64,000 nucleotides of DNA from CAVTQZ01 sp963737015 (GCA_963737015.1 CAVTQZ010000002.1:248001-312000), one strand, 5' to 3'. Numbered from the stretch's first letter, positions 32,854 to 42,402 are shown. Program-made: numbers and translations. Notes: a model not told the origin generated them from the letters alone.

Positions 32854-34385
32854 AGGACGCGCTGCACGAGCTCACGCTTGCCGACGTCCTCGACTCACAT
32901 GCGTCGGGGCGTCCGGATGCCGTGGGCGCGGTCTGCTCGGGCACGCGCCTCGGATTCGGTGACTTGCGGGGGCGGGTCGACCGTCTCTCCTCGGCACTCG
33001 CCCGACGCGGTGTGGGACACGGCGACCGGATCCTCTGGCTCGGCCAGAACTGTCACCGGCTGCTCGAGGCTCTGCTCGCGGCCTCGAGGCTCGGAGCGGT
33101 CTTCTGTCCCGCCAACTGGAGACAGAGCGCGGCGGAGTTCGCCTTCGTGATCGAGGACAGCGACCCTGCTGTCGTTCTGTGGCAGGAAGCGGAGGTAGGT
33201 GAAGGCCTCAGAGAGGCACGGGCGGCCACGAGCTCGGGCGCATGGTGGATACAGCACGACGGTGCGGGCGCCGACAGCTACGAATCGGTCCTGAGCGGCG
33301 GCTCGGACAGCTTCGACCGGCCCGATGTGAGCGAGCGTGACTCCGTTCTCATGATGTACACCGCGGCGTTCACCGGTAAGCCGAACGGCGCGCTCCTCTC
33401 ACATCGCGCCCTGGTGCTGCAGGGAGCGCTCGTAGGCAGCCTCATGGACATCGGGCCCGAGTACGTGTACCTGAACTGCGGCCCGCTGTTCCACGTCGCC
33501 ACCTTCATGACGACCCTCGCCACCTTCGTGGCCGGTGGAACGAACGTCTTCACACCACGCGTCGACGCCGAAGAGCTCTGCCGTCTCATAGACACCGAGC
33601 GGTGCACCGGCGCCTTCGTGATGCCGCCGACCATGGACCAGATCGTCGATCTCAACGCGGAAGGTCGCTACGACTTGAAGAGCCTGCGGACGTTCGCGGG
33701 AAGGCGTAAGTGGACCGAGATGATCACCGTCGACGAAAGCCCCTGGGGACGTCAACCCGCCGGTTACGGCCAGACCGAGGTGATGGGACTTGCAACCTTC
33801 AACGCCCTCGGGCCGAGCCTGGGGAGCCACGGGCGGCCCCCACCTTTCGTGCGGATCGCGGTCCTGGACCCCGCGGGTCACGAACTTCCCGCAGGCGAGA
33901 CCGGGGAGATAGCGGTGCGCGGCCCGACGGTGATGGACGGTTACTTCCGGCGGCCGGAGCTGAACGAAGAGAGGCAGCTCGGAGGTTGGCACCACACCAA
34001 CGACCTCGGGCGCGTCGAGAGGGACGGTTCGCTCTCGTTCATCGGCCCGAAGACGCGGCTCATCAAGTCGGCGGCGGAGAACATCTATCCCACGGAGGTC
34101 GAAGGCGCCCTCCGCTCTCATCCCGCGGTGGCGGACGCGGCGGTGATAGGAGAGCCCGACCCCACCTGGGGCCAGAACGTGAAGGCGATCGTGGTGCTGA
34201 AAGAGAACGAGTCGGCGGGTGCGGACGAGATCGTCGAGCACTGCAGGAAGCTCCTCGCCTCCTACAAGAAGCCCAAATCCGTGGAGTTCGTCGACTCCCT
34301 TCCGAGAAAGGGCTTCGCCGTCGACTACGAGGCGCTCGACGAAAGCTTCGGTGGCGGGGGATATCCAGGATCCGGGCCGTTCTGA
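32850..34385 (+). CDS. Acyl-CoA synthetase (FadD-like), TTG start
   Basis: A 511-residue AMP-dependent ligase. TTG 32850 gives MKDALHELTLADVLDSHAS, the family N-terminus, and overlaps the upstream stop as TTGA; no ATG or GTG exists nearby in frame. The phosphate loop is the variant YTAAFTGKPNGALLSH instead of TSGTTGxPKG, known in a set of actinobacterial FadD proteins. YGQTEVMG, GWHHTNDLGR, GPKTRLIKSAAENIYPTEVE and the terminal SLPRKGFAVD follow; the usual catalytic Lys position there reads K in RKGFAVD. Substrate unknown. Confidence 0.87.
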   Translation: MKDALHELTLADVLDSHASGRPDAVGAVCSGTRLGFGDLRGRVDRLSSALARRGVGHGDRILWLGQNCHRLLEALLAASRLGAVFCPANWRQSAAEFAFVIEDSDPAVVLWQEAEVGEGLREARAATSSGAWWIQHDGAGADSYESVLSGGSDSFDRPDVSERDSVLMMYTAAFTGKPNGALLSHRALVLQGALVGSLMDIGPEYVYLNCGPLFHVATFMTTLATFVAGGTNVFTPRVDAEELCRLIDTERCTGAFVMPPTMDQIVDLNAEGRYDLKSLRTFAGRRKWTEMITVDESPWGRQPAGYGQTEVMGLATFNALGPSLGSHGRPPPFVRIAVLDPAGHELPAGETGEIAVRGPTVMDGYFRRPELNEERQLGGWHHTNDLGRVERDGSLSFIGPKTRLIKSAAENIYPTEVEGALRSHPAVADAAVIGEPDPTWGQNVKAIVVLKENESAGADEIVEHCRKLLASYKKPKSVEFVDSLPRKGFAVDYEALDESFGGGGYPGSGPF

Positions 34386-34399
34386 GCCAGAATTGCCAC

Positions 34400-35395
34400 A
34401 TGGTGACGTCCATTAGCCCGGCGGGCCCGGAGGCAGAAGGCGCGGAGACCGACCCCGCGCAGGTCGACGCCGTGGCCCACGCGGGGTCCCTCACACGGAT
34501 CACACCCTTCGACGGCGCCGCCGCCTTCACGGTGCGCCAGATGGGCACACTCGGCCGCCTCCTCACCCTCGATCTCGCCGGCCGCGCCCGCAGGGCGCAG
34601 GAGCGGCGGATGCGCATCGATCCACCCGAGCTCGACCCCTCGGACCCACCGTGGTGCGCACCGGGGTCCGCCAGCTGGATCATCCACGGGGACGCCTCGT
34701 TCGGAGTCGGAGGGGTCCTGGCCCTGTGGACACAGGCCCTTCATCCCCTCGCTCTCGCCGGTGTGCTCGATCATTCCGACTTCGAGGAGCACCCGATCCG
34801 GAGGGCGATCCGCACCGGATGGTTCGTCCACACGACCACCTTCGCCCCGGGGAGCCGGGCGGAGCTCTTCTGCGCGCAGGTGCGCGCCGTGCACGAGCGG
34901 ATCGAGGGCACCGCACCCGACGGGAGGGCGTACAGGGCATCGGACCCGGAGCTCCTCGACTGGATCCACTGCGCGCTGCTGCTGTCGATAGCCAGGGTGT
35001 GGTTGCTCTACGGAGATCGCCCAGACCCGGCGTTGCTCGACGCGTACGTTCACGAGCAGGCTCGGGTGCCGAGAGAGCTCGGCGATCCCTCACCACCCTC
35101 GTCGTGGAACGAGCTCCTCGAACGGCTGCGGGAGTACCGGCCTTGTCTCGCGGTCAACGAGCAGACCCGCTGGATAGGCGCGTGGCTGGCGCGGCCCGGG
35201 CTGCCGGGAAGCATGCGCATCGCGATGCCCGCCTACCGGGTGGGTCACGCCCTGGCGGTGGCAGCGGCTCCGGCGTGGGTACGGTCGATGTGGGGATGGA
35301 GCATGCCCGTCGTGCCTGTACGCGCTGCGGGAAAGATCATCCTCGGGGGTCTCGGCAGTCTGACCGGGCCCTACATCTCGGGTTCAGCCGCCTGA
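34400..35395 (+). CDS. DUF2236 (MpaB/Lcp-like) putative oxygenase
   Basis: A 331-residue protein of the DUF2236 family, which includes the latex-clearing rubber oxygenase and fungal MpaB. The typical blocks are ASWIIHGDASFGVGGVLALWTQALHPLALAGVLDHSDF, then AVHERIEGTAPDGRAYRASDPELLDWIHCALLLS, which include the conserved His and Arg/Tyr residues thought to hold a b-type heme. No signal peptide is apparent, so it is likely cytosolic or membrane-associated. ATG 34400 is chosen 14 bases after the ligase stop. It overlaps the convergent VOC gene by 12 bp. Confidence 0.85.
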   Translation: MVTSISPAGPEAEGAETDPAQVDAVAHAGSLTRITPFDGAAAFTVRQMGTLGRLLTLDLAGRARRAQERRMRIDPPELDPSDPPWCAPGSASWIIHGDASFGVGGVLALWTQALHPLALAGVLDHSDFEEHPIRRAIRTGWFVHTTTFAPGSRAELFCAQVRAVHERIEGTAPDGRAYRASDPELLDWIHCALLLSIARVWLLYGDRPDPALLDAYVHEQARVPRELGDPSPPSSWNELLERLREYRPCLAVNEQTRWIGAWLARPGLPGSMRIAMPAYRVGHALAVAAAPAWVRSMWGWSMPVVPVRAAGKIILGGLGSLTGPYISGSAA

Positions 35396-35840
35396 GCCTG
35401 CGAACTCCCACCACTGGATCTCGCACATCATCGGAAGCAGGTATTTGACGTAGAGCGAATGGATCTTCACCGGCCCCTGGTCGTCGACGTGGAGATCGAT
35501 CAGCTCCATACGATCGTCCTTGTCCCTGAAATTCTTCCGCCCGCTTCTGGATCCCCTCCAACTCGGCGAGTGAGCCTACGGCGAACCCGTAATGATCCAT
35601 CTTCGGGCATGACATCGGGTCGTCCTCGGCGATGATGAAGATGAACTGGTCCCAGTGTCCGCAGCTCATGATCATGCGACGCCGGTCGATCGTCATCGTC
35701 GGCATCTCCTCGAAACCGAGGACCTCGTCGAAGAAGCGGCAGAGGTCGGCCCGGCCCTCGGCGTCGAGGGAGTCGGCCGGAACACTCATCGCAACGTGGT
35801 TGAACCTCGGGTTCCCGGACGGGTAGAAGCGATTTGGCAT
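35384..35840 (-). CDS. VOC/glyoxalase family protein, frameshifted
   Basis: A small vicinal-oxygen-chelate protein, about 151 residues when corrected. The first part (MPNRFYPSGNPRFNHVAMSVPADSLD... SCGHWDQFIFIIAEDDPMSC) reads from ATG 35840. After AEEF the frame turns to nonsense, while the next frame gives the family end DRMELIDLHVDDQGPVKIHSLYVKYL and stops at 35384. One extra base in the AAA run at 35529-35531 explains it. Total length 457 nt (3n+1) agrees. The start overlaps the alcohol dehydrogenase stop (TGATG). Function of this VOC group is unknown. Confidence 0.8.
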
Positions 35841-36910
35841 CAGGCCTCCTTCACGGCCGGTGCGGGAACGATCATGACCTTTCGCGCACGTCGTCCTACG
35901 GCGAGGTCCTTCAGAGCGTCCCCGAGGCCGCCGAGAGGCACGTCGTCGGGTTCGAGCAGGGTCTCGGTGGGGATCGCGCCGGAGGACAGAAGGTCGAGGG
36001 CGCGGTCGAAACCGTCGGCGTCGTAGACGAAGGACCCGCACACCTCGTACTCGTTCAAGAGCATGCGGTTCGGGTCCAGGCAAGGACCCTCCATTCCGGC
36101 CCCCACCATCACGAGGCGCCCTCCCCGACGCAGCTGACTGAGGCCGAGCTCGACCGCTTGCTTCTTCCCCGAGCACTCGAGCACTACGTCCACTGCGTCG
36201 GGTGCGATCCGTTCCGGTTCCCACGGCGGATAGCTCTCGAGCTCGGTGGGGTCGACCACGCGGGTCGCCCCGAGGGTCCTGGCGAGCTCGCGTCGGGCTT
36301 CGTTCGGCTCCACGGCGGTCACCGACCCGTAGGGGCCGTTCACCAGTGCTGCGATGCACAGTGCGCCGATGGGCCCTGCCCCGAAAACCATGGCGGTGTC
36401 ACCCTCGCCGACGCCCGAGCGCGTGATGCCGTGCAGCGCGACTGCGAGAGGTTCGGCGAGTGCTGCCTCGCGCAGTGACAAGCCCGGGGGTACGGCGACA
36501 CACGATCTCTCGTCGATGACGACGTAACGAGCGAACGCACCGTTGTCGAGATGCTCGGCGATCGTTCCGCTGCGATGCTCGCACTGGGCCGGCTTTCCTT
36601 CGAGACACCTCCTGCACCTTCCGCAGCGGGGTGTGGGACCGCCCACAACGAGGTCACCCGCCTGCCATCCGGTCACGCCCTCGCCGACTGCCACGATCGT
36701 GCCGGAGAATTCGTGGCCACCGACGAGTCCCGGCCTCCCCCAGCCCTCCATCATCAGATGGAGGTCCGATCCGCAGATGCCGCAGTGGGAGACCTCGACG
36801 AGCACCTTCCCGGGACCGGGCGCCGGTACATCTCTTTCCTCCACCGCGACATCACCGGGGGCTCGATAGACGGCGGCCGCCATCGAAGCCGGCAGGCCGA
36901 CGGGCGCCAT
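35840..36910 (-). CDS. Zinc-dependent dehydrogenase (threonine/sorbitol dehydrogenase-like)
   Basis: A 356-residue MDR dehydrogenase starting MAPVGLPASMAAAVYRAPGD. ATG 36910 is chosen because it lies one base after the upstream stop (TGA-C-ATG); a start at 36967 would overlap the dehydrogenase gene by 56 bp. Catalytic zinc ligands are at SHCGICGSDLH and GGHEFSGTI, the structural zinc at CGRCRRCLEGKPAQC, and the nucleotide site at TAMVFGAGPIGALC. It is in an operon with an acyl-CoA dehydrogenase and a VOC protein. It would oxidise a secondary alcohol; the substrate is unknown. Confidence 0.89.
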   Translation of the reverse strand: MAPVGLPASMAAAVYRAPGDVAVEERDVPAPGPGKVLVEVSHCGICGSDLHLMMEGWGRPGLVGGHEFSGTIVAVGEGVTGWQAGDLVVGGPTPRCGRCRRCLEGKPAQCEHRSGTIAEHLDNGAFARYVVIDERSCVAVPPGLSLREAALAEPLAVALHGITRSGVGEGDTAMVFGAGPIGALCIAALVNGPYGSVTAVEPNEARRELARTLGATRVVDPTELESYPPWEPERIAPDAVDVVLECSGKKQAVELGLSQLRRGGRLVMVGAGMEGPCLDPNRMLLNEYEVCGSFVYDADGFDRALDLLSSGAIPTETLLEPDDVPLGGLGDALKDLAVGRRARKVMIVPAPAVKEA

Positions 36911-36911
36911 G

Positions 36912-38066
36912 TCAGGCGGCGGAGCCGGCGGACGGCCCGAGGCCGATGTGTGCTGCGACACGCTCACGGTGCTCTGAGCCCGTGCCGAACAGAGCGGCCG
37001 ACGCCTTCGCCCGCTTCACGTAGAAGTGGATGTCGTGCTCCCAGGTGTAGCCGATACCACCGAGGGTCTGGATCGACTGTTGCCCGAGGAGCTTCTGGCA
37101 ATCCGCCGAGGCGGACTTCGCCATCGAGACCGCAACGGAGCGCCGGTCGTCGTCCTCGGCGATGCAGAGGCTCGCGAAGTAGGACACAGCGCGGGCCGAC
37201 TCGAGCGCCACGTACATGTCCGACAGCTTGTGCTTGATCGCCTGAAACGAACCGATCTTCACGCCGAACTGTTCGCGTTCTCGCACGTAGTTGTGAACGA
37301 TGTCGAACATCGCCTGACACGTGCCGACCGTCTCCGCCGCGAGAGCGGCCGTCGACTCTTCGAGCAAGCGCGTAAGCACCGAAGGCGCTGAGCTCACAGA
37401 GCCGAGGCGCCGGTCCTGTGTGACCCTGGCCCCGTCGAGTACGACGATCGCGTACTTGCGGACGGGGTCGAGCATCTCCATGGGGAGGCTTTTGACTTCC
37501 TCCTGCGGCACCACGAAGAGTGCGAGACCGCCGCCTTCGTCCGCACGTCCCGCGATCCGCGCAACGACGACGATCTCTTCGGCGGCCGAGCCGTCGAACA
37601 CGTAGTGCTTCTCCCCGCTCAAGACGTAGTCACCTGCATCGGGGACGGCTTCGGTCTCGACATCGGCGGGATCGAAGCTCGCGCCTTCTTCGGCGAGGGC
37701 CAACGTACCGACCATCCCGCGTTTCGCGACGGGTTCCAGGAATCGAGCACGCTGCTCGGGGGATGCCGCCAGGCGCAAGGCAGAAGCGAACTGAACGGCG
37801 GTCGCCATAAAAGGTGTCGGATCGACCGCCCGTCCGAGCTCCTCCGCGACGACGGCCAATTCGACGAAGCCGAGCCCGAGCCCACCTTCGGCTTCGCCAA
37901 CGGTCATTGCGGGCCAGTCGAGCTCGGTCATCTTCGACCAGAGCTCCTGCGAGCCCGTGCCCTCGTCGGCGACGCGGCGGACGAAGCCGATCGGGCATTC
38001 GGCGGCCAGGAAGTCCCGTACCGACTCCTGGAGGGAGAGCTGCTCGTCGGAGAGCTCGAGATCCAT
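36912..38066 (-). CDS. Acyl-CoA dehydrogenase (FadE-type, WEHD subclass)
   Basis: A 384-residue acyl-CoA dehydrogenase: MDLELSDEQLSLQESVRDFLA at the N-terminus, VQYAKDREQF-like REREQFGVKIGSFQAIKHKLSD mid-protein, and LGGIGYTWEHDIHFYVKRAKA at the C-terminus, the same subclass as the gene at 3850. A second dehydrogenase of the other subclass (30264-31464) is nearby and could be the partner. Upstream lie a 14-bp tandem repeat bearing GGGAG and an operator-like palindrome. First gene of a three-gene minus operon. Confidence 0.9.
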   Translation of the reverse strand: MDLELSDEQLSLQESVRDFLAAECPIGFVRRVADEGTGSQELWSKMTELDWPAMTVGEAEGGLGLGFVELAVVAEELGRAVDPTPFMATAVQFASALRLAASPEQRARFLEPVAKRGMVGTLALAEEGASFDPADVETEAVPDAGDYVLSGEKHYVFDGSAAEEIVVVARIAGRADEGGGLALFVVPQEEVKSLPMEMLDPVRKYAIVVLDGARVTQDRRLGSVSSAPSVLTRLLEESTAALAAETVGTCQAMFDIVHNYVREREQFGVKIGSFQAIKHKLSDMYVALESARAVSYFASLCIAEDDDRRSVAVSMAKSASADCQKLLGQQSIQTLGGIGYTWEHDIHFYVKRAKASAALFGTGSEHRERVAAHIGLGPSAGSAA

Positions 38067-38074
38067 TACGCCCT

Positions 38075-38102
38075 CACTCCCGTTGTTCCACTCCCGTTGT
38101 TC
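38075..38102. repeat. 14-bp tandem repeat in the leader of an acyl-CoA dehydrogenase
   Basis: CACTCCCGTTGTTC occurs twice in tandem (38075-38088, 38089-38102); on the coding strand each unit is GAACAACGGGAGTG, giving two Shine-Dalgarno-like GGGAG elements in front of ATG 38066. Confidence 0.8.
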
Positions 38103-38120
38103 TATGACTTTCGTGTCAGG
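38103..38120. promoter_or_regulatory. Operator-like palindrome TATGAC-N6-GTCAGG
   Basis: TGAC-TTTCGT-GTCA core with GG on the right but TA on the left. It lies 37 bases upstream of the acyl-CoA dehydrogenase start, next to the tandem repeat. The core is exact but one outer arm has decayed. Confidence 0.5.
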
Positions 38121-38169
38121 TTACTTGGATCCCAGGCGATCCCAGATTGCCGTTTGTTCTCAGCCGTTC

Positions 38170-39042
38170 TCAGAAGCCCCTGAAGGTCGGGTCCCGGCGT
38201 TCGGCGAAGGCGCTCAGTCCCTCTGCGGCGTCCGCCGTCGAGACGACGATCTCCTGAGCCCTCGCCTCCTCCTCGAACGCCGTCGCCCTGTCGGAGTCCA
38301 AAGACCGGTTCAGAAGCGCCTTTGCCATGGAGATTGCCTTCGTAGGCCCGGAGGCGAGACGGCGCGCGAGATCGCCGGCGGTTCGATCGACCTCGGCCCG
38401 ATCGACCACACGGTTCACCAGCCCGATAACGGCCGCTTCGGTCGCAGAGAGATCGTCGCCGAAGAAGACCAACTCCTTTGCGCGCTGGAGACCCACCAGC
38501 CGGGGCAGCAGATAAGCGCCGCCGCCATCAGGAGATATGCCGCGACGGACGAACACCTCTATGAAGCGTGCGCTTTGTGCCGCGACGACGAGGTCACAGG
38601 CGAAGGCCATATGGGCGCCGATACCCGCTGCGGTGCCGTTGACGGCTGCGACCACCGGCTTCTCGCAGTCGAGGATGGCCGACACGAGGCGCTGCGCGCC
38701 CCGTTTGATCATGCGGGCGGCATCGCCGGCGATGCGATCGGGGGCTCCTTCTGGTTTGGGCGCTGACTGAGCTGTTCCCGCTCGTAGATCGGCACCTGTA
38801 CAGAAGCCGTCCCCGCTCGCTGCGAGCACGACCGCGCCCACCTCCCAGGATGCACTCGCCTCGTCGAGAAGGGCGATGATGCGCTCGCGCTGCGGGGGGG
38901 ATATGGCGTTTCTGACCTCCGGCCGGTTCAGGGTTATCCACCAAACCCGGTCCTCTACGCGGAGTAGGACCTGGTCCTCGAGCGGCCTGTCGGCGGCGCC
39001 GCTTTGGGCCCCGGTTCGATCGGAGGGATTGCCGCCTGACAC
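38170..39042 (-). CDS. Enoyl-CoA hydratase/isomerase, PaaG-like
   Basis: A 290-residue crotonase. The GTG start at 39042 has AGGAGG six bases upstream; the long open frame before it is non-coding. Motifs are VWWITLNRPEVRNAISPPQRE, the oxyanion loops AASGDGFCTGADL and GTAAGIGAHMAFACDLV, and FIEVFVRRGISPDGGGAYLLPRLVG. The last segment, with Asp in PDGGG, is typical of 1,2-epoxyphenylacetyl-CoA isomerase or delta3-delta2 isomerase-type enzymes in place of two-Glu hydratases. It is divergent from a DUF35/thiolase operon. Confidence 0.88.
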   Translation of the reverse strand: MSGGNPSDRTGAQSGAADRPLEDQVLLRVEDRVWWITLNRPEVRNAISPPQRERIIALLDEASASWEVGAVVLAASGDGFCTGADLRAGTAQSAPKPEGAPDRIAGDAARMIKRGAQRLVSAILDCEKPVVAAVNGTAAGIGAHMAFACDLVVAAQSARFIEVFVRRGISPDGGGAYLLPRLVGLQRAKELVFFGDDLSATEAAVIGLVNRVVDRAEVDRTAGDLARRLASGPTKAISMAKALLNRSLDSDRATAFEEEARAQEIVVSTADAAEGLSAFAERRDPTFRGF

Positions 39043-39173
39043 GGTCTTCCTCCTAGTTGGTCCGCGTCTTCCCGTCAACGTGGCATAGCCGGCGAGTTGG
39101 GGAGCACATCCAGCGAGCCTGCCGAAGAAGTCGAGTGCGGGCCGCGGACGTGCGTATTCGAACCATCGGGCGT

Positions 39174-39179
39174 TACGCT
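39174..39179 (+). promoter_or_regulatory. Candidate -10 box TACGCT
   Basis: TACGCT ends eight bases before GTG 39188, close to leaderless spacing; no Shine-Dalgarno is present before the start. Confidence 0.4.
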
Positions 39180-39187
39180 CGGCGGTC

Positions 39188-39625
39188 GTGACAGCAGACG
39201 GGGGAACGGACACCTCGAGCACCGGAGGTCGCATTCCGGTCGTCGATTACCTCGTCCTCGGGTCCGAAGGCGCCGAGCCCAAGCTCGTGGCCAACCGCTG
39301 TTCGGGTTGCGGAGCCATGTACTTCGACAGGCGAAACGGCTGCGCGCGCTGCGGTGGACTCGAATTCGAACGACGAGACCTCTCGACCACGGGGATCCTC
39401 CGGTCGTTCACGATCGTCCACAGAGCGGCGCCGAACGTTGCCGTTCCTTACGTGTCGAGCGTGGTCGAGCTCGACGGCGGTGGCGTCGTGAAGGCGAACC
39501 TCGTAGAAGCTGGAAGCGATCCCGAGGCGATCAAGCTCGGGATGCCGGTGAAGCTCACGACCTTCACTTGCGGGCACGACGCTGGAGGAACAGAAGCTGT
39601 GGCGTTCGCCTTCACGCCCGCCTGA
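39188..39625 (+). CDS. DUF35 / Zn-ribbon OB-fold protein
   Basis: A 145-residue DUF35 protein with a zinc ribbon CSGCGAMYFDRRNGCARCG and OB fold (TGILRSFTIVHRAAPNVAVPYVSSVVELDGGGVVKANLV). It precedes a thiolase of canonical type, so this pair may carry out thiolysis instead of the retro-aldol reaction inferred for the 28507/28935 pair. The GTG start is supported by a possible leaderless promoter. A gap of 39 bp with an AAGGAG site leads into the thiolase. Confidence 0.87.
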   Translation: MTADGGTDTSSTGGRIPVVDYLVLGSEGAEPKLVANRCSGCGAMYFDRRNGCARCGGLEFERRDLSTTGILRSFTIVHRAAPNVAVPYVSSVVELDGGGVVKANLVEAGSDPEAIKLGMPVKLTTFTCGHDAGGTEAVAFAFTPA

Positions 39626-39664
39626 GGGGACGTAAGGCGGAAAAGAAACCTTCTAAGGAGCAGC

Positions 39665-40870
39665 ATGGCAGAAGACGTTTGGATCCTCGGCACCTCGATG
39701 ACACGGTTCGCCCGTTATCCGGACAAGGACACGGTCGACCTCGCGAGCGAAGCCGCGCTTGGAGCGCTGTCCGACGCTGGGGCGGCCATGGCAGACATGG
39801 ACGTGCTCGCGGTCGGCTGCCTGAGCGAGGCGGCGGCGATGCTCGGCCAGCGCCTCCAGAAGCAGATCGGGCAGACCGGCATACCCGTCTACAACGTCGC
39901 GAACGCCTGCGCGACCGGTGCGACCGCAGTGCGGACCGCCCTCCTCGCCATCAAGGCCGGCGAAGCGGAAATGGGCCTGGCGGTCGGTGTCGAGCAGATG
40001 GGGAAGATGGGCCTTCTCGGACCGGCGGGTCGCGAGCGCGCCAAGCCCGAGACCTTCGAACGCTCGGGGCGCTTCGGATCGGTGATGCCTGTCGAGGGCA
40101 TCCTCGGCACCCAACTCATGCCCGGGGTGTTCGCACAGGCGGGAATGGAGTACGCATCGCGCCATGACGGTGTCGGGTTCGAGCAATTCGCGAAGGTAGC
40201 CGAGAAGAACCACGCACATTCGACCCTCAATCCTCTTGCCCAGTACCGAAAGGCCTTCTCCCTCGAGGAGGTCATGGGTGCCGACATCGTTGCGTTCCCG
40301 AACACGCTGCTCATGTGCTGCCCGACCGGCGACGGAGCCGCCGCCCTGGTCCTCTGCTCGGGTTCCAAGTTGAAGAGCCTGGGTCCGGAGCAGCGACGCA
40401 GGGCCGTGAAGATATCTGCGTCCGTGCTCACGTCGGACCCGTACGTGGAGTCCGACACAGCGCAACCGGACGTGAACACGCTCACGAGGCGCGCCGCCGA
40501 CGCTGCATACGAGCAGGCGGGCGTTGCCCCCGGCGATCTCGATCTGGTCGAGCTCCACGACTGCTTCGCGACAGCGGAGCTGATCCACTACGAGAACCTC
40601 CGGCTCTGCGAAGCGGGAGGTGCAGGAGACTTCATAGACCGACGCGCGCCGTGGCGTGACGGCGAGACGCCGGTGAACGTCTCGGGTGGCCTCATCTCGA
40701 AGGGTCATCCGATCGGAGCCACCGGCGCCGCCAACCTTTACGAGGTGGCCACCCATCTGCGTGGCGAAGCCGGGGACCGCCAGATAGAAGGTGCCAAGGT
40801 CGGCTTGACCCACGTGATCGGTCTCGGCTCGGCGTGCTCCGTCCACATCCTGGAGCGCGCCGCTTCTTGA
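39665..40870 (+). CDS. Thiolase (acetyl-CoA acetyltransferase / SCP-x type)
   Basis: A 401-residue thiolase with the full classical residue set: nucleophile Cys82 in NVANACATGATAV, His348 in LISKGHPIGATG, and a late Cys391 in GLGSACSVHIL. It would cleave a 3-oxoacyl-CoA with CoA. It is preceded by AAGGAG and a DUF35 gene. It is convergent with a frameshifted acyl-CoA ligase. Among the four thiolase-fold genes here this is the only one that looks canonical. Confidence 0.9.
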   Translation: MAEDVWILGTSMTRFARYPDKDTVDLASEAALGALSDAGAAMADMDVLAVGCLSEAAAMLGQRLQKQIGQTGIPVYNVANACATGATAVRTALLAIKAGEAEMGLAVGVEQMGKMGLLGPAGRERAKPETFERSGRFGSVMPVEGILGTQLMPGVFAQAGMEYASRHDGVGFEQFAKVAEKNHAHSTLNPLAQYRKAFSLEEVMGADIVAFPNTLLMCCPTGDGAAALVLCSGSKLKSLGPEQRRRAVKISASVLTSDPYVESDTAQPDVNTLTRRAADAAYEQAGVAPGDLDLVELHDCFATAELIHYENLRLCEAGGAGDFIDRRAPWRDGETPVNVSGGLISKGHPIGATGAANLYEVATHLRGEAGDRQIEGAKVGLTHVIGLGSACSVHILERAAS

Positions 40871-40899
40871 CCTGCGGCCGCCGTTTCGTTCGGAACCGC

Positions 40900-42392
40900 T
40901 CAGGCTCGGTCCGCTGCCCTCTCCTCGCGCAGTTTCGCCTTCAGCACCTTCCCGTTCGGTTCCCTCGGTAGCTCGTCGACGAACTCGACCGTCCTCGGGC
41001 GCTTGTAATCGGCGAGGCGGTCAGACAATCGCTCCACGAGCGCATCTGCATCTGCCTTCGCGCCCGGGCGGAGCTCGACGATGGCGTGGACCCTTTGTCC
41101 CATCCGCTCGTCGGGAAGCCCGACCACCGCCGCGTCGACCACGTCAGTGTCCTCGACGAGGGCGGCTTCCACCTCCGCGGGGTAGATGTTCACCCCTCCG
41201 CTCAGTATGAGATCCGTTCGCCTGTCGGCGAGAAAGAGGTAACCGTCCTCGTCCAGGTAGCCGAGATCGCCGACCGTGAAGAGATCGCCGTCCCAGGCTT
41301 GTGCGGTCTTCTCGGGGGCGTTGTGGTACTCGAAGTGGGGCCCCGGGAACGCGGAGACGTAGATCTCGCCGACTTCGCCGGTTCTGAGCTCCCGGCCGTC
41401 TTCTCCCCTGATCTGAACCCTCAGTCCGGGGAACGGTCGCCCGACGCTTCCGGGCTTGGTGGTCCATTCCTCGGGCGATATGACCGAGACCATCCCCTCG
41501 CTCGCTCCGTAGTACTCCCATACCGCGCCGGGGGGGAAGACCTCCATGATCTGCTGCTTGACCGACACCGGACACGGGGCCGCCGCGTGCAGAACCTTGC
41601 GTACGCTCGAGCGGTCGCGGCTCTTCCAGTCGACCTCGAGAATCCTGATGAAGTTCGCAGGGACCATCTGGGAAGTGGTCACCTTCTCGGCTTCTATGAG
41701 GCGGAGGCATTCGAGTGCGTCCCACTTCGGCATGATCACCACACGTCCACCTTCGATGAGGCTCATCAACGCGTAGGCGCTCGGCGCGGTGTGGTACATC
41801 GGGCCGCACATGAGATGCACGTCCTCAGGCCCGAAACCCCAGAACGCCGCATAGGCGTTTGGAGGCGCGTCGCGGCGGGGACAGGTGGCGGTCGGAGTAT
41901 CCCCTTCGGCCGTCCCGTGGTTCCGGAGGTGTACTGCATCGTCGTGACGGCGGTTCCGAGCCACTCGTCAGTGGGTGGTTCGGACGCGCCCTGTCCGGAC
42001 ATCGGGCCCGAGACTTCGAGCGTCTCGACACCCGCCTCATCCGATGCTGCGACGGGCGCGGAGCTTCCGTCGTGCACCACCATCACCGCGCCCGAGTCGC
42101 GCACTATGTACGCGGCTTCCCGAGGCGTTAGGCGCGTGGAGATCGGGACGATGAGGGCGCCGACGCGAGCTGCGCCATGCCAGGCGGCGAAACCCGCCAC
42201 GGAGTTCTGCAGCATCACGGCGACGCGATCTCCCGGCGCGTGCAGTGCCGGAGAGATCGCATGCGCGAACGCGTTGGCGAGGCGGTCGAGCCGGCGGAAG
42301 GTGACCCGCTCGTCGCCGTATACGAGCGCGACCCTCTCCGGGTCGGCTTCAGCGATGGCGGCTACGCCCCTTGCTGTCGCGGGTTCGGTCAT
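40900..42392 (-). pseudogene. Acyl-CoA synthetase split by a single-base deletion
   Basis: Two overlapping frames make one AMP-dependent ligase. The N-terminal frame (from ATG 42392: MTEPATARGVAAIAEADPER... MQYTSGTTGRPKGILR) ends at 41766, and the C-terminal frame (APPNAYAAFWGFGPEDVHLMCGP... YYGASEG, FTVGDLGYLDEDGY, GKVLKAKL) runs to 40900. The full interval is 1493 nt (3n+2). Adding one G to the GGGG run at 41877-41880 joins them as PPPVPRRDAPPNAYAAFW and gives 497 residues, a normal length. So it is either a sequencing deletion in a homopolymer or a true inactivation. A good operator copy lies upstream. Confidence 0.85.
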
Positions 42393-42402
42393 GGCGCGGC
42401 CA

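Noticed and set aside
39034..39042. CCTGAC half-site at the crotonase start
   Set aside because: The second arm is missing, so it is not counted among the palindromes; similar GTCAGG half-sites near 16165 and 36912 were also left out.
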